A stretch of 64,000 nt of DNA, taken from positions 5,890,001-5,954,000 of the forward strand of contig NC_089390.1 in the NCBI RefSeq assembly GCF_003171515.1. The letters are read 5' to 3'. This stretch comes from Pyrenophora tritici-repentis. Lineage: Eukaryota > Ascomycota > Dothideomycetes > Pleosporales > Pleosporaceae. A program made the translations under genes and the position numbers. Below the pieces are notes generated by a model. It was not told the DNA's origin. It saw only the letters and a list, made by a program, of their open reading frames with translations, and made no database searches. Within the stretch, counting starts at the first letter, position 1; each line of letters begins with the position of its first letter. Below, in pieces: positions 48,300 through 59,974 of the stretch.

Positions 48300-48936
48300 T
48301 TAGACGCGAACATCCTCATCCTCATACGTCTCATCAGCAAGACCAATATGCGCCTCCTCGCCCGCAAGAGCAATAGGCCCCTGCTTGTTCCCTGTCATGC
48401 AGCACGAGTAGCACAAGCTTGCCCACAAAAACAGCCTTTTACACATATTAGCAAAGTCCCTCGTAGGACGACATAAAAATAGATCAAACCTACCAGTTGA
48501 AGAAGTTGATCCAAAGCATCAACCCCATCCACGTGTTGATCCTCACCCCATTAATCCACATACCCCTCTCCCCTGTCTTCTGCCCTTGACCAGCACTGTG
48601 AGGCGCACTAGCCAAGTGACCAATGAAGCCCACAACGGACAAGCCAATCGCCGCCACCATCTTGAATAGCTGGTATTTCACATATTTCTGCTTGGACAGC
48701 GTGCCATCTGCTGCGCGTCTCTTCTCGCGACGGACGAGGTATACGGTGGTGATGGAGGTGAGAAGCGGAGTGTAGAGGAGGCTAAGGGTGAAGAGCTTGT
48801 GGTTGAGCGGGAGCACGAGGGTGATGACGAAGGCGATGAGGCTGAGTGCTGCAATGGAGAGCTGGCTGACTTGGAGGATGTGCAGGCGGGGCGAAGTGGT
48901 TGCGGGGCGCACAAAGGGATTCGCGAGGGACGGCAT
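48300..48936 (-). CDS. Four-helix membrane protein, unknown function
   Basis: 192 residues from exons 48936-48494 and 48435-48300; the 58 bp intron has GTAGGT, GCTAAT and AAAG. Four hydrophobic segments are seen: about residues 22-45, 50-68, 93-110 and 130-157; the last spans the splice junction (MLWINFFNWLFLWASLCYSC). The tail is acidic (GLADETYEDEDVRV). Without splicing the protein would stop in the middle of the last helix. I do not recognise a named family; the layout suggests a small fungal endomembrane or plasma-membrane protein. Confidence 0.75.
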
Positions 48937-49257
48937 TGTGTGAGTATGCTAGACAAAGGCGTCACTTTCAGGAGCCCAGGAATATACCTAGAGGAGCGTA
49001 CGAGTTTTCTCGTGGGCTGCGCCAGATCTTATATCGCACAACCGCTGTCTTGACCGGTCTTGCCTGGTGAAAACAACACAGGATTTGTACCCCTGCAATG
49101 TCCACGCCTCAAAACCATTTTTGGCATCTTTCCTATACCCGAGTGCATATGTGATTTATTTTCTTTGTCGCGCGGCTGGTGGCGATTGGGCGCTGGTGCC
49201 TGGAATCGGGGCGCGCGTTACCCGATATGTCTGAGATGTGGTAAGGCGGCCAGGGCG

Positions 49258-50064
49258 TTAGGCCTCAGCCTCGATGGCGTCTTTGACGAGTGTCGCTATG
49301 AGTGAGTACATGTTTTTGTATGATATGCGCAGGTTTGATTCCTCCAACTTGGATTCGAGCTTGGTGAACCATGTGCTGGTGGAGAGGGATGTGGGTGTTG
49401 TGGTGGAGTAGAGGTCGAATAGTAAGATCAATGTATTGGGTCTGTCTAGGGGTTGTGGTGCGTTATCTGGTCGAGTATTGAATCCAACGCCGTCGTAAGA
49501 CTTGCTTGCACTTCCTTGAGCGGTGATGTATGGGCTTACTGATGAGACACGCACACGCCGTATATCAGCCGATGGAGCATGCTCGTTGTGGCTGATGTGT
49601 TTGAAAACTCGCTGGATATCGAGAGGATTAGGTCCAAATCTTGTGGCCTCTTCTCCAAGCTTACACACGACCATGAGGAGATACTCGTCGCACATGTGCC
49701 TTGTTCCTGCTACTGAGTATGGTGTTTGGTGCTCATACATGTTTCCACATGCAAAGCGGTTCATCTTCGCGAGACACGGCATATACTGTACCGTCCGATC
49801 AGTGGGATGATTGAGTGCGTGCATGTACTCTGTTGATGCTAGATCTTGTACACTTGATACTTCGTACAGTGCAAGATATTCGTGCTGTCCATGTTTTGGC
49901 TCAAATCCACGGTAGCGACGCGCGAGTTGAAAGCCCGGTAGCCGGAGGCGCTCGGGGAGGTGTTCATTTGTCCACCAGTCGTTCAGAGCCTCCTCATCGA
50001 CCAAAGCTGGATCGACAGATCCCCACAAGATTAGTTCACCGCGTCCTGAGAAGGTTGAACACAT
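49258..50064 (-). CDS. EthD/dimeric alpha-beta barrel-like protein
   Basis: 268 residues without introns; the ATG at 50064 is the first in frame and just precedes the first strand (GELILWGSVDP). The pattern EEALNDWWTNEHLPERLRLPGFQLARRYRG resembles small dimeric alpha-beta barrel proteins such as EthD-like enzymes, in which a strand is followed by a WY..EH helix and an RxxR strand. A second, more divergent copy of the fold may make up the C-terminal half. No signal peptide or membrane segment is seen, so probably cytosolic. The substrate is unknown. Confidence 0.7.
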   Translation of the reverse strand: MCSTFSGRGELILWGSVDPALVDEEALNDWWTNEHLPERLRLPGFQLARRYRGFEPKHGQHEYLALYEVSSVQDLASTEYMHALNHPTDRTVQYMPCLAKMNRFACGNMYEHQTPYSVAGTRHMCDEYLLMVVCKLGEEATRFGPNPLDIQRVFKHISHNEHAPSADIRRVRVSSVSPYITAQGSASKSYDGVGFNTRPDNAPQPLDRPNTLILLFDLYSTTTPTSLSTSTWFTKLESKLEESNLRISYKNMYSLIATLVKDAIEAEA

Positions 50065-51228
50065 GCCGTGCGGGTGAAGATTGGCTGCAGGGTCTATGGT
50101 GACGATCTCACGGACTTTGAGCCGATGCCTCCAAGGATAGTGCAAGTGATGTCAAAGGCTGTTTATGAGTCTGGCAATCTAATCGACAGCTAAGAAGCAC
50201 GGCTTGAGAGTGAGAGGGTGGGAGGCATTTGACTTTGCGAGACGTCATGATGAATGGGTAAGCGGGGTCGACGGTCGTTCCTGCATCTCTCCGCACGAGC
50301 AAGTGTCACTCTCCCGTACACCTCCGAGCTGCCCAGACGGACTAACTTCAGTGTTGTCACGATAAAGGAAACGAATTGCGATATAAACTTAATATCCGGT
50401 AATCTCGCCTATGAGCCGGGAGTTCGCGCCTCAATCCGCATGTCAGTCATGTCATGGTCGGGTACTCGATTGTTTCAGCCCCCGGGTTTGCGCAATAGCA
50501 GACAGCTATTAAGCATGCAACAGGTACAAAACGACTTGGGTACATTATGCCGTGTGTTTCGCGGCGTCATGTACACCGCCTCAAACAAGAGTGACTGCAT
50601 TTGTGCGCTCGTTGCTGAAGAGACTGAACAGACTTTCGAGACGACTAGCCTCCATCTGTAGTCTTCATCTCGGCCGGCCCGCAAGATTCGGACATTGGCT
50701 ACACTATCACTATATATCCCGAGACGAACGGTTTTAGCAGCAGTTCACGTGTCGTTCGATGCCGGCTTGTGCCTCTACCAACTGCCAGCACGACTCAAGC
50801 CTGTCATCCGCATATGGGCCGTCGCATGTGATTGGCGCGATAGTTTGTCTAGAAGGCTTGGTATCATTTCACGCGGCGGACGCTCATACGGCTAACACCG
50901 ACCCACACGGCGACTAGCCAAACAAGCTTCCTAGTCCCCCCAGCGCAGGGGGAAATGAGAATCCAGAGACTGAAGATGCTGCGCCTCATATACCCGGGCC
51001 CTGGAACAGTCTTGTACAACTCATCCTCCGCCGTTTGCTGCCCACCTACCTCGTCTTCGCGACGTGCATTACACTCTTTTTCTGCGGCTGCGCTCCGTCT
51101 CTGTTCTCTAGTCACTCATTTTTATAGCCTCCTGTACGAGAGACCGCTCACATAAATATACTTTCTCTTATTCGATAATTTAATCCCTGTCCTTCACCCG
51201 ACCCCACACTAAGCAACGAACACGAAGG
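50065..51228. other. Intergenic region
   Basis: No gene recognised. The last 100 bp before 51229 is pyrimidine-rich, with a TATACTTT-like box at about 51155, consistent with a promoter for the next gene. Confidence 0.45.
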
Positions 51229-52069
51229 ATGCGTCAATCAATTGCTACACTCACTCTGCTACTAGCCACCACGGCTTGTGCTCAAGATGATGTCGTCAGC
51301 TTCTTCTTCCCGGGTGGTACGCGCCTCTCTCCCTTCCTCCCTCGTATACCCCCACCAAATAAAAGCGCCACAGCGAACACGTCCCTTCCGATAACCTAAA
51401 CTAACAACCAACCCTCCAACAGGCTACGATGGCGTCGACCCCGTCGCAACAATCAATGTCGCAAACCCCAAGACAACCGAATTCCACATCGCCTGCCCCA
51501 CCGGGCCCAAGACAATGGAGTGTGGCTGGGGCCCCGGTCTCGACGTGACAATCCTCAGCCAAACGCGCTTCCAGGCCGAAATGTCCACCGAGGGCGTAAG
51601 CATGAGCCTGGGCTGCGACTACAACACAAAGAAAATCCAGATGACGTGCACGGTGAACCAAAAGGGCGGAAACGATGACACTGGCGGCAAGGCCGTTACC
51701 GCGACTCTGCAAAAGGAAGACGTCAAGTTTCTCACGGCCACCGTGGTTGAGGGCCAGAGTTTGCTGAGTGGCAGCGGGAGTGGCAGCGCAACGAGCACCA
51801 GAGCTAGTGCCGCGCCACAGAGTACCGCTTCGCCTGCTGTTGCGGCGGCTACGACTACTTCTGCTTCGGTGAAGAGCGCCATGAGTACGGGTTCGATGAC
51901 GCCTAGTGCGTCCATGTCGCCGACGGGTATGGCTTCTGCTTCAAGCGCCTCTGCTACCCAGAGTAGCTCGTCGTCTACCCCGGAGAGCACTGGTGCCGCT
52001 ACCAGGTACGGTATCGAAGGCTCTGCGCTACTTGCGCTGGTAGGCGCCGCTGCTTTCCACTTGTGGTAA
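51229..52069 (+). CDS. GPI-anchored Ser/Thr-rich cell-surface protein
   Basis: 244 residues from exons 51229-51316 and 51423-52069 (106 bp intron, GTACGC...CAACAG). The signal peptide is MRQSIATLTLLLATTACAQ. A compact domain of about 110 residues with four cysteines follows (HIACPTGP, MECGWGPG, LGCDYN, MTCTV). Then comes a Ser/Thr/Ala-rich stalk likely to be O-mannosylated, and a hydrophobic end (YGIEGSALLALVGAAAFHLW) typical of a GPI attachment signal. The layout is common for Pleosporales wall proteins. It is tail-to-tail with a second surface protein (52345-53130). Function is not known beyond surface location. Confidence 0.85.
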
Positions 52070-52344
52070 GCGGCGTCGTACTGGTGTGAAAAATGATTCT
52101 TGTGGACACGAGTATTTGGTAAACGAGGCATGCATGTAGAGAGAGAGAGAGGCTGTGATGCTGACTCGTCCGTCTGACCACTCTATTATGGATATACACA
52201 GTCACTGTTACTCAGGTCGCGCCTCCAAGCCAATTACCATATTACGCATGTCGCCAGCTTTCACACGCCATCTCTCAAATTTAAATATACCTCCATACAA
52301 ATAAACGTGCCAAATCATCTGATACACTACTACTGCCTCTGTTC

Positions 52345-53130
52345 TTACATCATCAAAGCAGCCCATCCAAGAACACCAACAACAACAGCCGGGACCCTGA
52401 CTGCATCCGCTGCAGCAGTGAACTCCGGTAGCGTAGGGGATGCCGTATACGATCCAGTCCCAGTAGCAGAAGTCTGCGTCGGCTCATCAGTAGCAGTAGG
52501 AAACGGTGCCTCAGGTGGCGCAACACTGCTCCCTTCAATAATCGATATTGAAAGTGTAATGTCAGATGGAAGACTAGTGCTCAGTTCGCTTTCCGTCGCT
52601 GTCTCCGTAGCCGTAGCGATAGGCGTACCCGGCTCCAGCGACGTTTCAGTCTGGATATCGGTTGTCGTCCCAACCGTGGATTCCTCCGGCGCGGCGGTGC
52701 TGCTCTTCTCTGTCTCGGTCGCAGGGGCCGACTCCGGGGGAACAGTGGCAGAGCTCTGATCGCTGGTGGTGGGTGGTTCACTGATGAGGCTTGAAGGGAC
52801 GTGGCTGACGGAGATGGTGTGGATAGAGGTGACGGTGATCAATACTGTCGAGCATGGGTCTGGGTCTGTATCTAAGCATTCGGTGGGCTGTGGAGGAGGA
52901 ATTTCAATGACGGAGGACACCGGGTAGCTGTCCGTGGGCTCGGGAGGAGTAGAGTCTGGCTTATTAGTATGGATGGATCCTTTTGGGTTTGAGTGCAACG
53001 TACAGTATGTGGCAGCGTAGTTACGCCTTGCGAGGGGGTTCAACGAGATGGAGGGTTTAGCTTTAGATAGCTTGGGATCTGCCGCGATAGCAATAGCGAC
53101 GAAGCTAGCAAAGGCGAATACACCCTTCAT
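52345..53130 (-). CDS. Secreted Ser/Thr/Pro-rich, probably GPI-anchored protein
   Basis: The signal peptide is MKGVFAFASFVAIAIAA. It is followed by a short region with few cysteines and a long Ser/Thr/Pro/Glu-rich stalk, ending in a hydrophobic tail (AVVVGVLGWAALMM) like a GPI signal. A 48 bp intron is likely at 53003-52956 (GTACGT, ACTAAT branch, CCAG). It has no stop and is a multiple of three, so both spliced (245 residues) and unspliced (261) versions read through. The spliced join reads AATYYSTPPEP. No enzymatic motif is seen; probably a wall mannoprotein. Confidence 0.75.
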   Translation of the reverse strand: MKGVFAFASFVAIAIAADPKLSKAKPSISLNPLARRNYAATYCTLHSNPKGSIHTNKPDSTPPEPTDSYPVSSVIEIPPPQPTECLDTDPDPCSTVLITVTSIHTISVSHVPSSLISEPPTTSDQSSATVPPESAPATETEKSSTAAPEESTVGTTTDIQTETSLEPGTPIATATETATESELSTSLPSDITLSISIIEGSSVAPPEAPFPTATDEPTQTSATGTGSYTASPTLPEFTAAADAVRVPAVVVGVLGWAALMM

Positions 53131-53826
53131 TTCAAAGAACTGGTGTTTAACGATGCGATATGCAGTTGTGGGCTTTTCAACACCAAGAAAGACTTCCCGG
53201 GTATGTTCAAGATGAAGCCGGCAAGTATCTAGGAGTCAGATCACTGTTTATACATGACAGATGGCCAACACATCACCCCATCCCACCATGTCATCTTGTG
53301 CGTCTCTCATCTCCACTACGCCGGCAGTCCGGTAGTGGGAATTGTACAAGCTGGGGGAGCAACTTCATTTGGCTCGTGATGCTTGGTCTGTTGGATGCAG
53401 ACACCAAGTGAGCGATTCCTGTACCGGCACATCTGTTACACGGCATTAAATGAACCGAGGCGCTTGTGTAAGAAACATGTGCCGCTACCGTGGTCGCGCA
53501 ACTGATCGAACTTTGGTATCGGGTTTGATTGGTCCGGCGTAGAGGAACAGCTTTAGTGACAACGCACCGGAGTACGTGACCACTGTTGCTAATCGAAGCA
53601 ATAGTCCTTGTGCAGCTGCGGAGCAATGCTCATATCCGAGACTGGTGTGCCCGAATAATTGCTTGTCGTAAGCGTGGTGCGCATTCGCCACGAATCAGTA
53701 ACGCAAGGATGGTGTCTAGACGCCGGAGGTGTGATTGCGTTTCCGATGGGAACATGCGCTGTCCTTTGAGCGATGGCATGAAATGAGCCGTCAATAAGGG
53801 TGAAATCCATGGAATGATTGAGTGAT
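53131..53826. other. Intergenic region
   Basis: About 700 bp with short overlapping frames only; nothing recognised. Confidence 0.45.
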
Positions 53827-55165
53827 TCAATCTGCGTCCGACATACGAGCGGGTAACAGGACGGGCTCCGGCAGAGTTATCGGTGGTATTCCTCCCAACA
53901 TCTCAATTCCATCCATGTTCTCGTCATTCCCAGTGACGTTCTCCACATCATCATTCCTGTTTCCTTGGGCATCATAGATACTCAGATTGTCACCGGAACT
54001 TGTTCCAGCTTCTTTTTTGGCCACATGTTTACGGAGCGGCGTTTCAGAATCGGGTATCGATGTGGTCTGTATAGAGACATCTTGCAGTTCCCTAGCTCGA
54101 ACATCTTCTTGTGGGAATACGACATGTTCTCCACCAAAGAGTCCCCGAATAAGTGACAGTCGATGCCTGGGCACTTCCGCGAATAGATTGGTGTTGAGTA
54201 CGTCCGATTCCGGAGATGATTTGTATGTCAACAACAGATGCGGATCGCAGACTGTATGTCGGTTGTCCAGCACAATCGTCTTGATGAGATGGGCCATTGA
54301 CATCTCAATGTTGAGCTTGACTATGTAGGCCAGCGGATGAAACATTGCGTAAACGAATCCATTAGGAATGCTCATTGCTCCGATGATCATGACGTCTAGA
54401 GAAAGAGAAACTACAATTATACGCTTGTTGAAGCGGACTAGACGATTGTATTTGGTCAAGCCGTTTCTCACTAGGTCTGCGTTCACCACGCGTATGAAGT
54501 AGTAGTTTAGGTAGCCGTCGAGGAGCAAGAACAGTACCTTCTCTGTTCGATCCCAGATAGAGTTGATGTGTATCCATCTGAGCTGGGTTAGAGACTAGTG
54601 CTAGATTCAGTACACAGCGCTTACCTGTCACTTATCTGGAGGCGTGCTGGTATCCAGATACAGAACACGCTGATATTGATCAATGTGATGATGATTGCGG
54701 TTATCACAGTGAGGCGCCGTCCTCGTTTCTTGTCTTGGAGGATGATTCGAATGCGATTGATGATGATTTGAGGCAGTAATTGGATTTGGAAGACCCAGCA
54801 TACCACTGTAGATGTCAGCCAAGCAGACGTACAAATGCTGCGTCATACTTGCAGATGGCCATGAAGAAGTAAAAGCTTGGCCTTATGATCCTCAATAGAT
54901 AAAGCAAGCAGATGATAGAAAGAGCTACTGATGAGGCCAGCTCAAGCCATATCATCCAGATGTAAGTGCTCTTCAGGGGGTTTCGACATGACTTCGTCTG
55001 CCGGACAGCGATAAAAGCTGCAGTTAAAGCGAAAAGATTGGCCACACCGAAAGCCGTTCCTGCAATGATCAAGTCGGAGGTAGTTACATGTAAGATCTGA
55101 TAGTTGTCGCGAACAAACGGACCCCAAGGTGCAAAGCCTGGAGGTGCAGCGATCTCTCCGCCCAT
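53827..55165 (-). CDS. Multi-pass integral membrane protein of a fungal family
   Basis: 414 residues from exons 55165-54853, 54805-54625 and 54577-53827. The first intron (54852-54806, 47 bp) starts with GCAAGT, a GC-AG type. The second (54624-54578, 47 bp) is GTAAGC...CTCAG. The joins give the continuous helices FFMAILVCWVFQIQ and ISDRWIHINSIWDR, which match a family of unknown function I recall from Pleosporales. Six or seven membrane helices occupy about residues 30-290, with conserved IIINR, NISVFCIWIPARLQI, GYLNYYFIRVVNADLVRNGL and SIPNGFVY. The last 110 residues are hydrophilic, Asp/Asn-rich and probably cytosolic. The topology resembles a receptor or channel, but no function is known. 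Confidence 0.8.
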
Positions 55166-55889
55166 AAAGGAGTCTTAGAGCGCATCAGACGCGAACGGAG
55201 TACGATGCATGGTTGCATGGGAAGCGGAAGCGGCGGGGAGGACGTGAAGAAGACCGCCGGAACGAAACCCGCCAGAAGAAAAACTTGAATGCACGCCGTA
55301 GTGAGTAGCTTGAAGGATGCGGAGCCGAGCACGCTACCCCACAGACTGGAGCTGGAATGTCCCGGCACGCGACCGAGAACCATATGTCTGGGTGCTATAT
55401 GCTCATCTCACACGTCAGCCATATACGCCCCGAAACCACAACCGAAAAGCCACCTATGCCGCTGCGGGTCTTCCAATCGAACAGAAATATGTGAGAAAAC
55501 TTTGATTGACGCGCCCTGACGATGGTGCTCGCATCGAGTCGGCATGCGCATCCGCTTTCGCTGATTGGGCGAAACATTGGTGCGACGGAACGGCTTCGGT
55601 GTTGTCATTGCTGACGTCGGGACGTTTCTCTCAGCTGCCATGTGTCGCTACGACCATTGAACGATGGGCGCGGAGCTTTCTTTTCTTTTCTGAGCACAGA
55701 TAGCATCCGGGTGTGATATGTAGTCGTAGTGCGCATTGATAGCAAAGCAGTTGTAAAGGTTAGAGAGACTGTGTTCTACCATTACATTCATCATCAAAGG
55801 AGAGTACGTAGTGCTCGCGGTGTATATGGGTTGGCGCAGACGTGTGCCCAGGAGACGCTGACGGAAACGTGGTGGGAGGATCATGACGT
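55166..55889. other. Intergenic region
   Basis: No gene recognised between the membrane-protein start and the BTB remnant. Confidence 0.45.
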
Positions 55890-56126
55890 ATGCCAAGGCT
55901 TGTGCTGGCAGAGAGACGATCGCGAACTTACACCAGCCCACATGCTCTACACCTACAAGTCTGGGAACTAGTAGGGAAGTACAGCACCCCCGACCTGCAA
56001 GCCTTATGCGTGCAGCGCTTCAAAGAGGCAGCAGAGTACTACCACGAAGCACACGACAAGCTTGTAACGATTCTTTTTGTCTACGAGTACCTGCTGAAAC
56101 ATGCAGAGCTGCAGCGTACAGCCTAG
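55890..56126 (+). pseudogene. BTB/POZ-type protein fragment
   Basis: The last 55 codons (VWELVGKYSTPDLQALCVQRF, then FVYEYLLKHAELQ) match the helical second half of fungal BTB proteins, where V.ELA.KY..P.L...C is the usual form. The BTB core itself is missing upstream, and the codons before the match are not coding-like. Either a truncated gene or the last exon of a gene whose 5' part has decayed. An intact BTB gene lies at 62280-63231. Confidence 0.5.
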
Positions 56127-56802
56127 GATGTTATACGTAATATTCGGGGGTTATTAATCAGAAAGAGGGTCAAAATTCCTCTCGCTGGGGTGAACTGAAG
56201 AAGGATTAGGTTGGTTTTAGGGGAGAAGGAAGATGAGAGATAGAGGTTATAGTATTTTCAGGGTAGGTAGAACGACCCATTAGTTATGTATTTTTAGTTT
56301 TCTTTTCGAGTTGGTACGTCAAAGAGCATCTGAAGACGGGAGCTTAGTAGATGGATAATTGTATACGTAAGTGGTGTTGATACTTAAGAGCAGATTTTCA
56401 CAACGCAGTTTTGTTGTTACAACAAATAAGTAAGCAGTTAAGGTACTATACCTGTATTTTATACTAGTTAAAATACAGTATTCATCTTGTTAGGTGGATA
56501 TATAAGCATGTATCTGCTGAACTAAGATCATAAATGCAGTAACTAATATGGTCGGGATTTGACAAGGAGGATATAGCTTAGCGCAAAACGTATTGCTAAT
56601 TGCGAAGCGTTGGAGTTGTTGCACATTCTCTGGCGGGCTCGACTTCACAGTTACTCCCGACTAGGCTTAGCGCTGAGTCTTAGCGTCGCAAGCAAACAAC
56701 AGTCTCGTTGGCGCACGCACTTTCTTCTTTCCTTCCCACTCACACCCCACATTTGAGTCTCACCTACAGCTGCAGCTTTTCCAGCACGACAGCAACGACA
56801 AG
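56127..56802. other. AT-rich intergenic region with a hairpin
   Basis: No gene recognised. At 56452-56478 two 10-base arms (CTGTATTTTA and its complement) surround a 7-base loop, TACTAGT. The surrounding 300 bp is AT-rich. Confidence 0.4.
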
Positions 56803-57665
56803 ATGGCCCCCAGCCCCGGGCCTCGGACTGCCAAGCAGGCTGCCTTGATGTGAGTAAACAAATTCAAGTATTCGACTATTTTCAGAGTTGCTAACATGCG
56901 CAGTACCAACCGCAACATGGCCGAGTCGCCTTTCCTACATCGTCTCCCAACTGAAATCGCCTCATGATCTACAAATATGCTGTCAGAGGTCATACCATCC
57001 TCATTGAGACTGAGTTGATAGGTGAAATGAGGCTGCGTAACGGTCTTTTCACTGCTAGAGCTCATGAACCTAACGAGAGGATGAACGGCCGGTATGCAAG
57101 CGATGGCGAGAAAGTGTATCCTCTCTTCGTGTTCCATTTGGTCTGCCAGCAAACCCGTACTGAGACCTCACTTCTCCAATACAAAAGCAACTGCTTCCAT
57201 TTCGATGAGCAGGAGGACCTCGAATTCTTCAGCACTCAGCTCAGCTCTCGCCAACGTCAAGCTATCACGGATATTTCCATCAGCTACTTCAAACATGACC
57301 AGACTACATGTGGTCATTACGTCCACCACTTAGTTGGATTCTACCATCAAAATTCAGTCCGGCGCTTGTTCCCTAGCCTACGGACGATTCATATAGCACC
57401 TCGTACTCTCTGAAATAACATCTATAGGGGTTTCGAACTTGAACACCCAGAGGCTGATTCGCGGACACCGATCACACTACTCGACACGGTCAATGGACTT
57501 CGTCTCCGTGGTCGAGAGTGCATCGGCTTGCGGCTCGAGCTGTTCGATGTCTTCGACAAAAATGCTGTGCTGGACACCAAAGACAGTATTGTTTGCACGT
57601 TGGCGAGTGTAGGCCGGGTCAAATGGGTGCACGCAGATACTTTGGTGCCTGAAAAGGAGAAGTAA
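56803..57665 (+). pseudogene. 2EXR-like gene with frameshift and in-frame stop
   Basis: The gene starts with an ATG at 56803 and has a 54 bp intron at 56850-56903 (GTGAGT, CTAAC, GCAG). Exon 2 codes MAESPFLHRLPTEIAS and then meets TGA at 56966-56968. One base is missing, because the typical continuation MIYKYAVRGHTILIE lies in the next frame from 56964. That frame runs to TGA at 57411-57413, then continues openly in the same frame for 83 codons (GFELEHPEADS to VPEKEK) up to TAA at 57665. The LPxEIxxMIY start is typical of the fungal 2EXR/F-box-like proteins. Two lesions suggest a pseudogene, although sequence errors are possible. Confidence 0.65.
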
Positions 57666-58394
57666 GATTCCAGTCGGGAAACACTGCTCATTGCAGCAAT
57701 GGAGGATGTGCTTAGACACACCTACTACGTCATGGCTGTAACTACCTAAAAGTTTGCTATGTGGCATGTTTCTCTGCCGTCATACATAGGCAACTAGGAA
57801 TGTCAGGTTCATACAAGCAGCCCAGGACAGAAAAGCACCAATTCCATATTTGCGACCATATCTAATGTGTCGTCCCAAATCCTTGAGCTCCTTGAGTCGT
57901 AGTTGCATTGTCTCGAGCAATAATTTCTGTGTTTTCTCAGTCCTGCATGTTGGATGGCGGCAAAGACTGCGGCCAGATGTGAAGAAAAGGATTTATTCGA
58001 CCGTGTAAATTGCATCCTCAATTTCGCGGTGAGGATGATAAACAGGCAAGAGATGTAATTTATCACCCTGTATAATATGTAGCAGCTCTGTCCCACTCTA
58101 ACAAACGTTGTTTTATCTCTTGTACTTGCGGGATATTTACCGCAAAGACTTATCTTTGTCCCGAATTTTTCTTGCATGCTTGCTCTCTTAGGTTTTCCTG
58201 TGCTGTCGCTGATCTAATAATGCAATAAAGCGGTTTGCTCAGATTGCGGTGAAAGATTCAGTCATGGATGCTTAAAATCAATGCAACCGTGAGGTGATAT
58301 ATCAGTTTCTGCATTGTTTATCCTACTTATCAGGACTAGGCTGCTAAAAGAGGTCTTTCCAACTCAAGCAAACCCCAGAATATATAACATCGCC
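57666..58394. other. Intergenic region
   Basis: A minus-strand open frame at 57809-58177 has no recognisable domain. Nothing else found. Confidence 0.4.
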
Positions 58395-59974
58395 TCACAA
58401 AGCATACCTAAAATGCTTTGCCTGCATATCTGTTAAGTCACTAAACCCATCCCGAATCGCCTGCTCATCCTGTCCCTTACCCCAAAGCCTATCTCTCCTC
58501 TTATTCTGCCACCCCATCCACACCGCCAGTACGCCTCCTAGCACTACCATGGCGCAGTAACACACAATGAGTCCCGTGAGCGCAGAGTAATACCTTGGCT
58601 TCTCCCGCGCAAAGAAGATATTCGCGCCCGCGATGTTACCCGCAGCGTAAAAGACAAACCACATGCCATTCGCCGTACTGCGCTTAGTGTGACCCGCGAT
58701 GTTGGTAGTAAGTAGATTCCAAGACAGAATGACTGGGGCGCCGACGATATACTGCAGCCACGTGCAGCCTACGAGACTCCAACGGTGGGATAGCGAGATA
58801 AGGCGGATGCCCAGAAGACCTGCTAGCGGCGGCAGACACACGACAGCGAGGATGAGGCAGCGCGTGTTCTTGAAGTAGCCGGCTGCGAGACCGCAAAGTG
58901 GTACGACGAGGAATTCTATAGCGCCTGTGGGGAGCTGGAGGAGCGTAGCGTAAATGCCTGAGAAACCAAAGCCCCGGAGTAGAGAAGACGAGAAATTCGA
59001 TACACCGCCGTTGATTACACCGCAGCAGAGGCCGATGAGACTAATACAGAGGACCTTGAAATCCAGTACAGCTTCGAGAGCTTGGTGCGCTTGGAAGTGT
59101 TTAGTTTTCACACCGATGTTGTTGGTGGCAATGCGGTCGATGGCTACGATGCGTTGTTTGTGCGTGAGAAACTTCGCTGTTGAAGGGCTATCTGGCATCA
59201 CCCAGAGAAACACCCACGCCCAGACAAAGTTCAACAGGCCGATGACGAGGAAAATAAGCTGCCACGTCTTGATGTGAGATGAGTGCGCGTGACCGAGGCC
59301 GTACCCCAGCAGAGCGCCGACCATAGTGGCGACGCCGTTGAAAGCCAAGAAAACGCACATGCGAAGCGGTTGTTCGTCGCGCGTGTAAAACATGCTTACG
59401 ATGTTCATGATGGCTGGACTAATGCTGGCTTCGAACATTCCGAGTAGGAACCGGAGGGCGAGCATTCCAGCGTAGTTCTTGGCCGCCACGTGACAGCAGA
59501 GTAGGATGGACCAGAGGAGAATCATGGAACCTGTATATTTTGATACGGGGAGCCGTTGGATAAGGTAGTTTGCTGGGAGCGCCCAGAAGAGGTAACCGAA
59601 GTTGAAAATGGCGGCTACCCAGCTGTAGCGGTCGCCTTCGAGACCGAGATCAGGGGTTAGAGAATACGCATTTGCGTAGTTGAGGCTGAGTTTGTCGAGG
59701 AATTGGATTGTGTAGGTCATGCAAATCTGGGTTTCTGTTAGCTAATCGTGGATACGATTGATAGTGAGATAGAAAAACGTACCATTGGCATGATTACCCA
59801 GTCAATCTTGCGAAGCACAATCTTCCGCTCCGCCTCCAGCTCTTCTCTTGAGTACTGCTGGACTTCAAGATACAAATCCGCACCAATGTCGCGCATCTGC
59901 TTCTCAGCAGCGATTTGCCCTTCATCAACGCTAGGCTCTCGCGCTGGCGAGATTTCCTGCTCTTTCTCGCCCAT
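58395..59974 (-). CDS. MFS transporter, anion:cation symporter (allantoate permease-like) family
   Basis: 507 residues from exons 59974-59783 and 59726-58395 (56 bp intron, GTACGT...CCCAG). The ATG at 59974 is the first in frame. A hydrophilic N terminus of about 55 residues ends in RKIDWVIMPM and leads into twelve membrane helices. Family signs are YTIQFLDKLSLNYANAY after the first helix, RFLLGMFEASISPAIMNIVSMFYTRDEQPLR and the loop WVMPDSPSTAKFLTHKQR. Dal5/Tna1-type carriers in this family take up allantoate, nicotinate, pantothenate or similar organic anions at the plasma membrane; the substrate here is not predictable. The protein looks complete. Confidence 0.92.

Noticed and set aside
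54815..54846. GT donors in exon 1 of the membrane protein (GTATGA, GTACGT)
   Set aside because: They give the wrong phase or a 30 bp intron; only GCAAGT keeps frame and helix.
57809..58177. 122-codon minus-strand frame
   Set aside because: No domain or family resemblance; treated as chance.
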